Of a DNA stretch of 41,074 nucleotides, positions 33,636 through 41,074 are shown piece by piece. The DNA comes from a virus: IMG/VR virus record IMGVR_UViG_3300029990_000016, positions 1-41,074 of that record; one strand, written 5' to 3'. The position numbers and the translations under genes were made by a program. How positions within the stretch are numbered: position 1 is the first letter of the stretch; each line of letters opens with the position of its first letter. The notes beneath the pieces were generated by a model. That model saw only the letters and a program-made list of their open reading frames with translations. It made no database searches and was not told the DNA's origin.

Positions 33636-35147
33636 TTAAGCTTTCTCTTTGCTTCGACCTAATTCAGCCAATGACAATACCTTGAGATTGGCTTCGGCAG
33701 AGGTATGGATATAGATGTGATCATCCGTCTCTACCAATGTGCAATACCGCACACCATTTGCATTACGTGTGTCAGCCGCTACCCAGACTTTTGCATTTGG
33801 GCAGGTAATCGAGTTAAACGAGTTCCGATCGGGCATGTCATACCCAACGCTAAGAGTCAGCACAACAGGCTTAACTGCTTTAGGGTGAGGCACACTAAAC
33901 TTGAAAACAGTCTTCAGCGTATTGAATGCTGGATTAAGAGTGACTTTAATATCACCCTTCTTGTTTTCTGTCTTGACCAAGAAGTCGTCGGTAACATCAA
34001 TAAACGTGGTAGTGCCATGCTTGTTGTTGTCATCACGCGCTTTAAACATGTTCAGCAGTACATCTAACCCTGCCAACTCATCACGAATGCGATAACTCAT
34101 GAGCACCGGAGAAATCAACTCAATAAGAATTGGTTTGCCGTTACCTTTGGTTACTGGTGACACCAAGTTGTTGCCTTCACGAATTGCCGGATGCGTGTCA
34201 ATCAAACGAGCAACTTCTTTACTTGTCAGGTGATTAAGATCACCACCCACCAAATAACCGTTCGGGTTGTCAACCTTACGAGTTGTGAACTCAAACAGCT
34301 TATCCAACAAGGCTATTGGAGTTTTGGTGTACAACGCCGAATAGGTAACATCGGGTGTTGTCTTGCCGTAATAGTTCTTGTCTGGTTCAACTTTACCAAA
34401 CGAGTACTTACGGTACCCATGAATAAGCTCGTAAAACACTTCTACGTTAAGACTGTCGTAATACCACCGAGTGGCCGTAACAAGTTTATTAAAATCAGTT
34501 TCGGGGTTTTCGTAAACTTTGCGAGGTACAACAAAGAAGTCGATTGCCTTGTCGTCACTAAACGTAGAGATAACTTCCGCCATCTCCACTTGCTTAAACG
34601 CAAGACGATTACCCGCCCCACCTTCAGCGCTGCCCGGGAAGTCAAAGATAACTTTAGAAACACCAGCCGCTTTAAAGGCATCAATAACCAGCACAGTCTC
34701 TTTGAGCACCTCCATGTCAGCCGGCGATAGTTCCAGCTTACCGAAGGTTACCTTTTCCTTTAACGTTGCTGTAGTGAGCTTGTAGACCTCCTGCAACACC
34801 TTGTGCGGGGTGATCAAACAAAGATTCTTATAAACTGAACCTTCTTCTACAAACTTAGCCAATACCGTTTTAAAACCAAGCAACACAGCCTGAATCAAAC
34901 TGTCAGCGTTGGGAATGGTCATCGAGATAATATCATCAACGACAACCACGGTATTCGCCTTCTGGGTATTACTTACATAATACCCATTTGTGGTCGCAAC
35001 ATCTTTAGCAAGCTTCTTCTTACCTTCGTTAGCCACGGTATATGTGTACCCATGGCCTCCTAAGTAATGCAGTTGCTTGCGTCGCACTTCCAATGTTTTG
35101 GCCGACATGTACAGGACCAAATTCATTGTGCGTTCTAAATCTGCCAT
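33636..35147 (-). CDS. RNase-H-fold protein with apparently lost catalytic residues
   Basis: A 503-aa protein whose first ~195 residues follow the RNase HI plan. Strand one is NLVLYMSA (9-16), then GGHGYTY (30-36). A helix PNADSLIQAVLLGFK (79-93) aligns with 'NNRMELMAAIVALE'. LCLITPHKVLQEVYK (109-123) aligns with 'ILTDSQYVRQGI'. PGSAEGGAGNRLAFKQVEMA (171-190) aligns with 'GHAGHPENERCDELA'. The four catalytic acids of active enzymes (D10, E48, D70, D134) fall on Met14/Ser15, Ser83, Pro114 and Phe184. It would thus be a binding rather than cutting domain. The C-terminal 300 residues are unassigned. From memory an RNase-H-like gene (gp155) lies near the UvsX-like gene of phiKZ. The ribosome site is weak (AAGAG). 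Confidence 0.55.
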   Translation of the reverse strand: MADLERTMNLVLYMSAKTLEVRRKQLHYLGGHGYTYTVANEGKKKLAKDVATTNGYYVSNTQKANTVVVVDDIISMTIPNADSLIQAVLLGFKTVLAKFVEEGSVYKNLCLITPHKVLQEVYKLTTATLKEKVTFGKLELSPADMEVLKETVLVIDAFKAAGVSKVIFDFPGSAEGGAGNRLAFKQVEMAEVISTFSDDKAIDFFVVPRKVYENPETDFNKLVTATRWYYDSLNVEVFYELIHGYRKYSFGKVEPDKNYYGKTTPDVTYSALYTKTPIALLDKLFEFTTRKVDNPNGYLVGGDLNHLTSKEVARLIDTHPAIREGNNLVSPVTKGNGKPILIELISPVLMSYRIRDELAGLDVLLNMFKARDDNNKHGTTTFIDVTDDFLVKTENKKGDIKVTLNPAFNTLKTVFKFSVPHPKAVKPVVLTLSVGYDMPDRNSFNSITCPNAKVWVAADTRNANGVRYCTLVETDDHIYIHTSAEANLKVLSLAELGRSKEKA

Positions 35148-35205
35148 TTTGTCTACTCTTAACTAGCCTGCCCATAGAAGACCAGCGCAGTAAAGTTTAA
35201 TTACC

Positions 35206-35658
35206 CTACTTAACGCACTTTTGCAACAGCACTGAATTGTTCTGTCGTAACAACTGAACTTCTTTGTTCTGACTAGATAACAACACCTGAATCCAATAGT
35301 TCTCATAGAACAAGGTGATGTTAGCATCAGTTAATTTCGTGTTCTCTTTACGCAGGGTATTGGCGTAGCCGTCAATTGACTCAGTCAAATTGCTAAGCGC
35401 TTTGGCGTTCCCCACCATGTTCTCCGGCTTTAACAGAAATCCTAGCTTGTCAATAGCAGATTCATAGTCCTTCATTGCTCGTCTGATATTTAGGTCATCT
35501 ATTACAAGACCTGCAACCGCAATGGTCAAAACTGTAATGAGAATAGAAGTTGTCTTTAGAGCCGATGTGAGTCGGTCTTCAGGCGTATCACCCTTAGACA
35601 TATGGAGGGCGAATTCTATGAATCTGTCAACTAGCTCTTTTATGAGCGTAAACTGCAT
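35206..35658 (-). CDS. Single-pass membrane protein with coiled coil
   Basis: A 150-aa protein with a ~34-residue N-terminal cytoplasmic part, one membrane helix (about 35-53; TSILITVLTIAVAGLVI), then about 95 residues rich in Asn, Lys and Glu with a heptad-like pattern and a Cys near the end (CVK). This layout fits an inner-membrane protein with an extended coiled-coil outer part, similar in plan to an i-spanin, but no partner lipoprotein gene is visible nearby. AAGGAA precedes the ATG at 35658. It diverges from the 447-aa plus gene. Confidence 0.77.
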   Translation of the reverse strand: MQFTLIKELVDRFIEFALHMSKGDTPEDRLTSALKTTSILITVLTIAVAGLVIDDLNIRRAMKDYESAIDKLGFLLKPENMVGNAKALSNLTESIDGYANTLRKENTKLTDANITLFYENYWIQVLLSSQNKEVQLLRQNNSVLLQKCVK

Positions 35659-35684
35659 ATATTTCCTTATATTGAGGGTTAGTA

Positions 35685-37028
35685 ATGGCCACTAAAAGTT
35701 ATTTGTCGTTTGCGGCAATCGCCGAATTCGCTGACAATGCGGTTAAGGTTATCTCACCTATTGGTGAGTTGTCAAACAAAGCTAAAACGTACTCTAAGGA
35801 TCAGGGTATTTTCAGCATTAAAGACCAACCTAGCGCAACTGTCCTTCACAACTTTATCAGTTTGGATGGCGATGTCGAAATCGTCATGCCGGCTGCAATT
35901 GCTAACAAGCAATTGGAAATCAGTAACTGGTTGGTAGCACAGACTAAAGCCGGTAACATTACCGACAGTCGTCCAAGTGCATTGGCATTACTCCAGGCTC
36001 AATTTAGCAATGGGGTTGAGATTCTCAACATTGGTGAAATGGCTACAAATAACCGGTACTGGCTCCCCAGCTTTGTACAGGGCTCGCATATTGTTGGTAC
36101 AGAGAAGCAGACTTTTTATCTGTGGTTTGCTGATGCTTATTTCAAGCGTCAGTACCCTCTAGTAAGTTTTGCGGTAGTGCATCCATTGGACTTGAAAGCC
36201 ATGGATCAGCTCATGCCAATGAACTACAAGCAAATGGAAACATTGCTAGCCACGCAAACACCAGACATTATCAGTCAACGTTTTCATGACGTTACAGATA
36301 ATGCCGAATGGCCGGTGACTGATACTGGTACCATGCCGTTTGAAATCATGGATTTGATCAACACGCCCCGCTCTGTTACAGGCTGGTGGCGCTACGCGTG
36401 GTGGGGTAATGGTGTTGACTCTGATGATATCCTTCTGGAACAAATCCGTAAGGAAATCCTGGACAATTCAACTTACCCGCTGGCTAAATGGGAAGAGAAG
36501 ATCCCCGATCTCTTCAACCCAATCGAATTTTACGTTATCCCGAACTTTAACCGATATGGCTTGCTTAACAAGACTAACGGTGCTCGTAACTATTCCCCGA
36601 TCTTTGACGAGGAAACTGCTATGGACTTGGTCAACAAGTTCCTTACGCCAGTTATGACCCCGGAGCATGTCATAAAATCTACCCAGTTCGTTCCTTTCCT
36701 CTGGAAGTCCATTGGGTGTTCTTTTGTTGGCAAGTTGAATAACCGTGAGGGTACCAAGAAGATCTACCAGATCTTTGAAGACTACTCACTCATCCCGTCT
36801 ACCGATGACAACTTCGGTTTGATGAATTTCCAAACCATGGAATTCATCCGCAACATGGAAAACTTGTTGGCAGCAGCAGAGGTTATGACTGACATTAGTC
36901 TACCACTGCCAGGGATTACCCGCGTTGTACGCTTCAACAAGATCTTTGCTGCGCGTCGTGTAGGTAAAGTTAAATACCTGGTCCTGACCAAATTCCAAAT
37001 GGCTCAGGATGGAGTACAAGGACTCTAA
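35685..37028 (+). CDS. Probable virion structural protein
   Basis: A 447-aa protein with no catalytic motif, beta-rich with many Trp and Tyr (SVTGWWRYAWWGNGVD at about 225-240). It heads a three-gene plus unit (35685-38797) closed by a two-way terminator. GAGG is eight bases before the ATG. The C-terminal region ends with a basic strand (IFAARRVGKVKYLVLTKF). Its size, composition and neighbours suggest a head or tail component, as in the gp156-gp163 stretch of phiKZ (from memory). Confidence 0.8.
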   Translation: MATKSYLSFAAIAEFADNAVKVISPIGELSNKAKTYSKDQGIFSIKDQPSATVLHNFISLDGDVEIVMPAAIANKQLEISNWLVAQTKAGNITDSRPSALALLQAQFSNGVEILNIGEMATNNRYWLPSFVQGSHIVGTEKQTFYLWFADAYFKRQYPLVSFAVVHPLDLKAMDQLMPMNYKQMETLLATQTPDIISQRFHDVTDNAEWPVTDTGTMPFEIMDLINTPRSVTGWWRYAWWGNGVDSDDILLEQIRKEILDNSTYPLAKWEEKIPDLFNPIEFYVIPNFNRYGLLNKTNGARNYSPIFDEETAMDLVNKFLTPVMTPEHVIKSTQFVPFLWKSIGCSFVGKLNNREGTKKIYQIFEDYSLIPSTDDNFGLMNFQTMEFIRNMENLLAAAEVMTDISLPLPGITRVVRFNKIFAARRVGKVKYLVLTKFQMAQDGVQGL

Positions 37029-37029
37029 C

Positions 37030-37665
37030 ATGCCGTCTAACAACATTATCCCGTCTATTGATGCTCGCGGTCGCTTCGAAGCAGAAGCGCCGTTTGATAC
37101 CGTGGTTAAAGAAGATGTTTATTACACGGTCGAAGCAATCCGAAACATTCATGAAATGGAAGCGCTCAAGCTCGACCTGTACACACTGGTGTTCAAACCA
37201 GTAGGGGTTGCCGCTGAGGATTTTAGTCGTGTGCTGGAGACAGCCCGTAAATCTGGGGCTAAGGTACTTAGTCTTCTGGATCGCTCGGACGTAGCTACTT
37301 ACGTGTTGACTACTTACCTCAAAAGCTGGCCGTTGATTGATGGGGTAAGTTACGAGCGCATGTGTGCCATTGTTGACTTTGGCCCATGTCCTCCAGGTAT
37401 GAAAGACGTTCTGGCCAAAGAGATTGAGCATATCAAGAGCCACGTAGAGGCCACCATTGGCATCACCACTACTGTGACTCTTGGTACGATCCCTACTCTT
37501 GGCTATGTATCTGCCGACCAGGCTGCCGCTTACGAGAACAACCGTAAGGGCAAGATCACTAGCAACACTAATGATGTGGCAAGGGCCAGGGAACTGGAAG
37601 CGCTCATCGTTAAGAAAGACGCGTACATCTTGGAACTAGAAACCGCACTGTCTAAACGACCTTAA
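37030..37665 (+). CDS. Unknown 211-aa protein of a structural unit
   Basis: The start at 37030 (MPSNNIIPSIDARGRF) is preferred to an in-frame ATG at 37009 inside the previous gene: AAGGA lies five to six bases before 37030, while nothing suitable precedes 37009. The protein is alpha/beta in its first two-thirds (AAEDFSRVLETARKSGAKVL resembles an enzyme-like helix-strand unit, but without a motif). It ends in a helical stretch (ARELEALIVKKDAYILELET) typical of a short coiled coil. It begins 1 bp after the previous stop. Not recognised. Confidence 0.78.
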   Translation: MPSNNIIPSIDARGRFEAEAPFDTVVKEDVYYTVEAIRNIHEMEALKLDLYTLVFKPVGVAAEDFSRVLETARKSGAKVLSLLDRSDVATYVLTTYLKSWPLIDGVSYERMCAIVDFGPCPPGMKDVLAKEIEHIKSHVEATIGITTTVTLGTIPTLGYVSADQAAAYENNRKGKITSNTNDVARARELEALIVKKDAYILELETALSKRP

Positions 37666-37678
37666 CTGGAATAAGAAA

Positions 37679-38797
37679 ATGGATGAGCTTTTTGACGAAG
37701 TTTCTGATGACTATCAGGATATTTCTGAACCGGAACACTTTGATGAGGTAGCTCAAGGTGTTATGGAAGTAATTGTTGGTACAGAGAGTCTGTCTAAGGC
37801 TCAGCGCTATCTGTACTCGTGCCTGGAGGCTTCTGACTCCATTACCTTTGCCCAGCGTCGTGATGGTGCCGAAGGTATCTTCAGTGCGATTGGGGAAGGC
37901 TTTAAAGCAGCGTGGGATTTCCTCATGCGTTTGTTTAAAGCAGCCTGGAACTTCTTCTTTGGTAAAGGCGACGGCACTATTGGCAGCAAAGCTGATAAAG
38001 CTTCCGACACCATTACCGAGAACGAGAAGACCCTTAAAGAGTCTACTCAAACAGGTAAAGCTGACGCCGTTGTTGAAAAGAAACGTGCTAAGGCAAAAGA
38101 AAAAGTTAAAAAGATCATCAACAGTTCTACTGCTACTTCCGCTGAGAAGAATAAAGCACAGGACATTAACAAGAAACTTAACGAAGGTAATGTCAAACCT
38201 ATTCGCGAAAAAGAAAAGGAAGTTGACAAGATCGTTGAAGAGTTGGCTAACATTGATAAAGATATGCGCCAAGGCATTATCAAAGGTGTCGGTAGTGCTG
38301 AAGCTCTTCGTCGTAAGTTTGTTGCTTATGGTGAGAAAGATCGTTCTTCTGAAATTGGCGAAGGTCGTTTCAAAAGCATGTACAAGGTTTTCCGTGAGGC
38401 CCTTACTCAAGGTGCTTTTGGTAAACCTATCAATGAGATCGTAAAAGTAGACAGCATGAAAACTATGAGCCAAGCTGTTGCAACACAGCATGCTCTGAAT
38501 GAAGCTGTTAAGCAACATAAACGTGTTAGCGAGTTCTTTGCATCAGAGCGTAATGACTTTGAAGTAGAGATCAAGGTTATCAAAGACCTTATTGCCAGCA
38601 AGAGTAAGGACAGTAACTCCGGGCAAGCTCTGGGTGAGCCTTACAAGAACAAAGGTGAGTTGCGTGCTCGTCTGACTTCGGCTCAAACTGCACTGAGCAT
38701 TGTTAACGCTACGGCTGGCTTCCAGTCCAAGATGCTTGCAGCCCTGGAGCGCTTGAGCGGTACTATCAATGCGCTGTATCTGGTAGAAGCAGCTTAA
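37679..38797 (+). CDS. Probable inner-head protein with acidic propeptide
   Basis: A 372-aa protein. The first ~50 residues are strongly acidic (MDELFDEVSDDYQDISEPEH). Gly-Thr-Glu (34-36) and Gly-Ala-Glu (63-65) follow, both matching the (S/A/G)-x-E cleavage pattern I recall for the phiKZ-type prohead protease. A hydrophobic aromatic segment with the repeated FKAAW unit (about 73-96) is next, then a long highly charged Lys/Glu/Ala helical region. Acidic propeptide plus basic helical body is the plan of scaffold or inner-body proteins. It is the last gene of the three-gene unit and is followed by a two-way terminator. Not matched to a named protein. Confidence 0.78.
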   Translation: MDELFDEVSDDYQDISEPEHFDEVAQGVMEVIVGTESLSKAQRYLYSCLEASDSITFAQRRDGAEGIFSAIGEGFKAAWDFLMRLFKAAWNFFFGKGDGTIGSKADKASDTITENEKTLKESTQTGKADAVVEKKRAKAKEKVKKIINSSTATSAEKNKAQDINKKLNEGNVKPIREKEKEVDKIVEELANIDKDMRQGIIKGVGSAEALRRKFVAYGEKDRSSEIGEGRFKSMYKVFREALTQGAFGKPINEIVKVDSMKTMSQAVATQHALNEAVKQHKRVSEFFASERNDFEVEIKVIKDLIASKSKDSNSGQALGEPYKNKGELRARLTSAQTALSIVNATAGFQSKMLAALERLSGTINALYLVEAA

Positions 38798-38809
38798 CAC
38801 AAATGCAGC

Positions 38810-38847
38810 TATAACCCCCTACCCCAGCAATGGGGTAGGGGGTTATA
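38810..38847. terminator. Two-way terminator, 17-bp perfect stem with GCAA loop
   Basis: TATAACCCCCTACCCCA (from 38810) and its exact complement (ending 38847) flank the tetraloop GCAA, between genes converging from 38797 and 38861. Same family as the hairpins at 25785, 28658 and 33592. Confidence 0.88.
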
Positions 38848-38860
38848 TGTCTGTGGCTAC

Positions 38861-40333
38861 TTAACCGCGGCGGACACTGCCGATTGCAACACCATCGTCT
38901 TCTTCCACTACCACACGGTGGGTGTAAGGACGGATGTAAGGACTTTTAACGTTCTGAAGGAAAGCCCCCAGGTAATCCATGAAGCGATCCAGGTACTTCT
39001 CGAAGATCTCGGTCTTGAAGTTCAACTCATCAGTGACGAGAGGAGTTGGCTTGGAATTGTCGTCGTGGTACTGATAGACAATCCAGCTGTTAAGATCCAG
39101 ACCGATGTTGCCACCATGCGCGTTCAGTTTGTTGATGATGTCTTCTGCCAGTTCGTTAACCAGCGGTTGAGCAGCATCAATACCGATAGCGTAGATTTCT
39201 TTGATGAAGTGGCTGGACGCGATCAGTTGAGTACGCAGGTTTTCAGCAAACTGTTTACGAATGTACGGATGGTCTTTGATGTGGACCAGCGTGTCGCGAA
39301 TCAGTTTGTTAGCACGGACCTCGTATTTCTTGACCTTGCGCACAACACTGATGGTTTGAGCACTGTGACCTTCCCAATCCGACAGGAGGATCTCGTTTTC
39401 ACCAATGTTGATTTCGCCACCAGGCAACTTGGCTGGGATCTTGTCGAGCGAGATACGGAGTTGGTCGTACGTGTTAGTCGCACGAAACCCCAGGATCAAC
39501 GAGTGATCTTTGTTGTAAACAGTACGGATCAAACCAGACGCCTGGATAGTTGCTTCTTTCAGCAATTGGCGCAGACGCTTGTTAAACGTTTCGATCTGGC
39601 TATCGATAATGGCGAAATCGCCGTTGACCAAGCCATCAAACGTGGTGTCATAGCCTGGGAGCAGCCAGAGGTGTGGGAGTTCCAAAGCGATTTGGGTAAC
39701 GTTACGACGATAACGACGGTCGACCATATCTTTGTTAGCAACTGGCAGACGAGTCCATTTGATCGCCGTTTCTTTATCTTCTTCAGACAGCTCTGCTCGC
39801 GCCCAAACTGTAGCAAAGAGCGGCAACGCCTTGCTTTCCAGTACGTAGGTAACGGACTCTTTGCCTTTCAGGTTAAAACGGATATACACAACTTCAGTAA
39901 AGTTGATCATGCCGTCGTAAAGCATCACACAACCGGTGCCTTCTACGTCAGCACGAACAGTGGAGAAGAAGTTACGCAAAGCCTTACACAGGTATTCGTA
40001 ATCTTCGTTCGATTCGCCATTGACTTCATGTTGATCGAGAAGCTCTTCCAGACTTTGAATATCGCGAATACCGGCCACAACTGGGTGCCATGGGTAATAA
40101 TGTGTCATGGACGTAAGGTCCAGATTCGACACGTAGTACGCAGGAACCCCGGCAGCGACTTTATCAAGGTCAATTGCAAAACGTGGGCGGTCAGACACAA
40201 CCCCGTAAGCAGGATCAATCTCCGGCTGAGGCTTGCCAACACTTTCCAAAGCCTCTACAAACGGATCTTTCTTTTCATCCGCCACTGCGTTTTCAACGAT
40301 ACGCGCCAAAGGACTTTGATCTTGTTCGCTCAT
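38861..40333 (-). CDS. Probable virion structural protein
   Basis: A 490-aa protein without recognised motif. The N-terminal ~45 residues are acidic and look flexible (ENAVADEKKDPFVEALE), followed by a mixed alpha/beta body and a C-terminal basic end (SVRRG). AAGGAAAG precedes the ATG at 40333. It is a single-gene unit, divergent from the helicase with a 110-bp regulatory space. Virion function is inferred from neighbourhood and from the flexible acidic start, which is common in processed head proteins. GC content is somewhat above that of neighbours. Confidence 0.8.
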   Translation of the reverse strand: MSEQDQSPLARIVENAVADEKKDPFVEALESVGKPQPEIDPAYGVVSDRPRFAIDLDKVAAGVPAYYVSNLDLTSMTHYYPWHPVVAGIRDIQSLEELLDQHEVNGESNEDYEYLCKALRNFFSTVRADVEGTGCVMLYDGMINFTEVVYIRFNLKGKESVTYVLESKALPLFATVWARAELSEEDKETAIKWTRLPVANKDMVDRRYRRNVTQIALELPHLWLLPGYDTTFDGLVNGDFAIIDSQIETFNKRLRQLLKEATIQASGLIRTVYNKDHSLILGFRATNTYDQLRISLDKIPAKLPGGEINIGENEILLSDWEGHSAQTISVVRKVKKYEVRANKLIRDTLVHIKDHPYIRKQFAENLRTQLIASSHFIKEIYAIGIDAAQPLVNELAEDIINKLNAHGGNIGLDLNSWIVYQYHDDNSKPTPLVTDELNFKTEIFEKYLDRFMDYLGAFLQNVKSPYIRPYTHRVVVEEDDGVAIGSVRRG

Positions 40334-40373
40334 TGTTTCTTTCCTTACTTCACAAGGGTTTTAACAAACCGGA

Positions 40374-40410
40374 TTATGTATAACAGTTAACTGTATTGAC
40401 ACCTTATGTA
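40374..40410. promoter_or_regulatory. Divergent promoter region with palindrome and TTATGTA direct repeat
   Basis: Between divergent genes at 40333 and 40444: a perfect 12-bp palindrome ACAGTTAACTGT (40383-40394) lies between two copies of TTATGTA (40374-40380 and 40404-40410), spaced 30 bp. The second copy is 34 bp before the helicase ATG. TTATG matches the short element I recall for late phiKZ promoters; the palindrome could be an operator. Confidence 0.42.
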
Positions 40411-40443
40411 CAGAAAACTTATTACACCTTTAAAGGACTATTT

Positions 40444-41074
40444 ATGTTTGATCTTTTCGCCGTCAAAGCAAAACAGATCGGTAACTACGTGCATATCACC
40501 GGGGTACCGTTCAATCTTCTTCAAGCTGACATAGGTAAGCTATACAATACGTCTCTGATTACAAAGTATCAGTTGCGCAGGGATTCGTGGAACACGCTTA
40601 AAGTACATAACTTTTTCTTAGTTGAACTCCACAAGATTCTTAAAGAGCTGCTTAAGCTACAAAACCTTAAGAGTCGTCGGCGTGACTTGAACGAACTTAA
40701 GTTGGTCTTAGAATCAGATACCTGGTTAAAAGACACGGTCAACCCAATTGGGAAGACTTTTGACTTTAAGAAGCTTGCATTGTTTAACACGGTACCGTTT
40801 CCACAACAACGCGAATTCTTGGAAACCTATCCAATCATTGTAAACAGTTTCCACCTAAGGGGGTTGCTGCTTGACAGTGCTGTGGGTAGCGGTAAAGCAC
40901 ATCCGTTGGATACTAGAGTTAAAACACCTAACGGCTGGAAAGCTATCGGTGATGTTGTTATTGGCGATAAGTTGTTGACCCCTAAGGGTGAGGTTACCGA
41001 AGTAACAGGCGTCTTCCCACAGGGCGTTACAGCTGTTTACAAGTTTGTGTTTGCTGATGGTCGTGCTGCCAAAT
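40444..41074 (+). CDS. SF2 (DEXD-type) helicase, N-terminal part, interrupted by an intein; runs off the window
   Basis: An open frame begins at ATG 40444 (AAAGGA six to seven bases upstream) and continues past the last base; 210 residues are visible. The first ~125 are unassigned. A Q-motif-like segment (VPFPQQREFLETYP) then precedes Walker A, GLLLDSAVGSGK (Gly148-Lys151), as in SF2 helicases of the UvsW/Snf2 type, which remodel branched or replication DNA. Where Thr should follow Lys151, the frame instead enters an intein (from Ala152). The mature helicase requires protein splicing. From memory, phage EL's ORF11 helicase also carries an intein. The ATPase remainder and the splice end are outside the window. 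Confidence 0.8.
   Translation, partial: MFDLFAVKAKQIGNYVHITGVPFNLLQADIGKLYNTSLITKYQLRRDSWNTLKVHNFFLVELHKILKELLKLQNLKSRRRDLNELKLVLESDTWLKDTVNPIGKTFDFKKLALFNTVPFPQQREFLETYPIIVNSFHLRGLLLDSAVGSGKAHPLDTRVKTPNGWKAIGDVVIGDKLLTPKGEVTEVTGVFPQGVTAVYKFVFADGRAAK
40897..41074 (+). other. Intein, N-terminal splicing block (partial)
   Basis: Translation after GSGK reads AHPLDTRVKTPNGWKAIGDV and continues VIGDKLLTPKGEVTEVTGVF. This is the canonical intein block A (x-x-x-x-D-T-x-V-x-T-x-x-G-x-x-x-I-x-D-x-x-x-G-D), with Ala instead of Cys or Ser as residue 1. Inteins commonly sit in Walker A loops. The +1 residue, the block B histidine and any homing-endonuclease domain lie outside the window. Confidence 0.85.

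Noticed and set aside
37009-37029. ATG at 37009 as start of the 211-aa protein
   Set aside because: It lies inside the end of the 447-aa gene with no spaced ribosome site; 37030 has AAGGA at a good distance.
25785-38847. Convergent hairpins as small mobile elements (MITE-like)
   Set aside because: They lie only at gene ends, have no target-site duplications, differ in their inner stems, and sit exactly where terminators are needed.
38918-40390. 490-aa open frame on the plus strand
   Set aside because: Mirror of the real minus gene at 38861-40333, caused by codon bias; its protein has no domain-like pattern, no suitable ribosome site, and it runs through the helicase leader.
1-41074. tRNA genes, CRISPR array, IS elements, integrase or attachment sites
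   Set aside because: No cloverleaf-like sequence, spaced repeats, transposase or recombinase of the integrase type was seen; nearly all bases are in genes or short regulatory gaps.

Overview
The window is a 41 kb piece of a large lytic (jumbo) tailed phage of the phiKZ/EL kind, probably infecting a Gram-negative host, most likely Pseudomonas; the host is inference only. Three things identify it. A multisubunit, bacterial-type RNA polymerase is encoded in pieces: a beta-like subunit, a beta'-N-like subunit and a detached beta C-terminus. A thymidylate kinase, a T4-gp21/phiKZ-gp175-type prohead protease, a modular endolysin, a giant tail protein and a UvsX-like recombinase accompany it. Coding density is very high, genes often overlap by 4 bp, and there is no integrase, tRNA, IS element or CRISPR array. 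Comparisons with phiKZ gene numbers are from memory.

Layout. 8-3877 (minus): an operon with two small membrane proteins, two unknown proteins, a QueC-like PP-loop ATPase and thymidylate kinase. 3952-4395 (minus): a monocistronic small gene with its own promoter-like element, palindromic leader and terminator-like hairpin. 4512-5198 (minus): an unknown helical protein. 5307-15581 (minus): one long, tightly coupled operon that reads, in transcription order, RNAP beta' N-part, RNAP beta, endolysin, a 58-aa protein, two unknown (probably virion) proteins and the prohead protease; it ends in a GAAA-loop terminator. 15607-25770 (plus): a divergent pair of structural genes, a 2644-aa tail protein carrying a GH19 domain and an M15-like peptidase domain, and a 722-aa virion protein.

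25829-35658 is a mosaic of short plus and minus units: unknown proteins, the detached RNAP beta C-terminal piece (30022-30705), a UvsX/RecA-like recombinase, an RNase-H-fold protein that appears to have lost its catalytic residues, and a membrane/coiled-coil protein. 35685-38797 (plus) holds three probable virion genes. 38861-40333 (minus) is a further probable virion protein. 40444 to the end (plus) is an SF2 helicase interrupted in its Walker A motif by an intein that begins with alanine and runs off the window.

How the parts work together. The beta, beta'-N and beta-C pieces would contribute to a phage RNA polymerase, probably the injected virion enzyme, because they sit with structural genes. 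The protease matures the head, the giant tail protein opens the cell wall on entry, and the endolysin opens it at lysis. Convergent gene pairs are separated by four related 16-17 bp perfect hairpins, which look like a phage-specific family of two-way terminators. No stretch over 300 bp lacks a gene.
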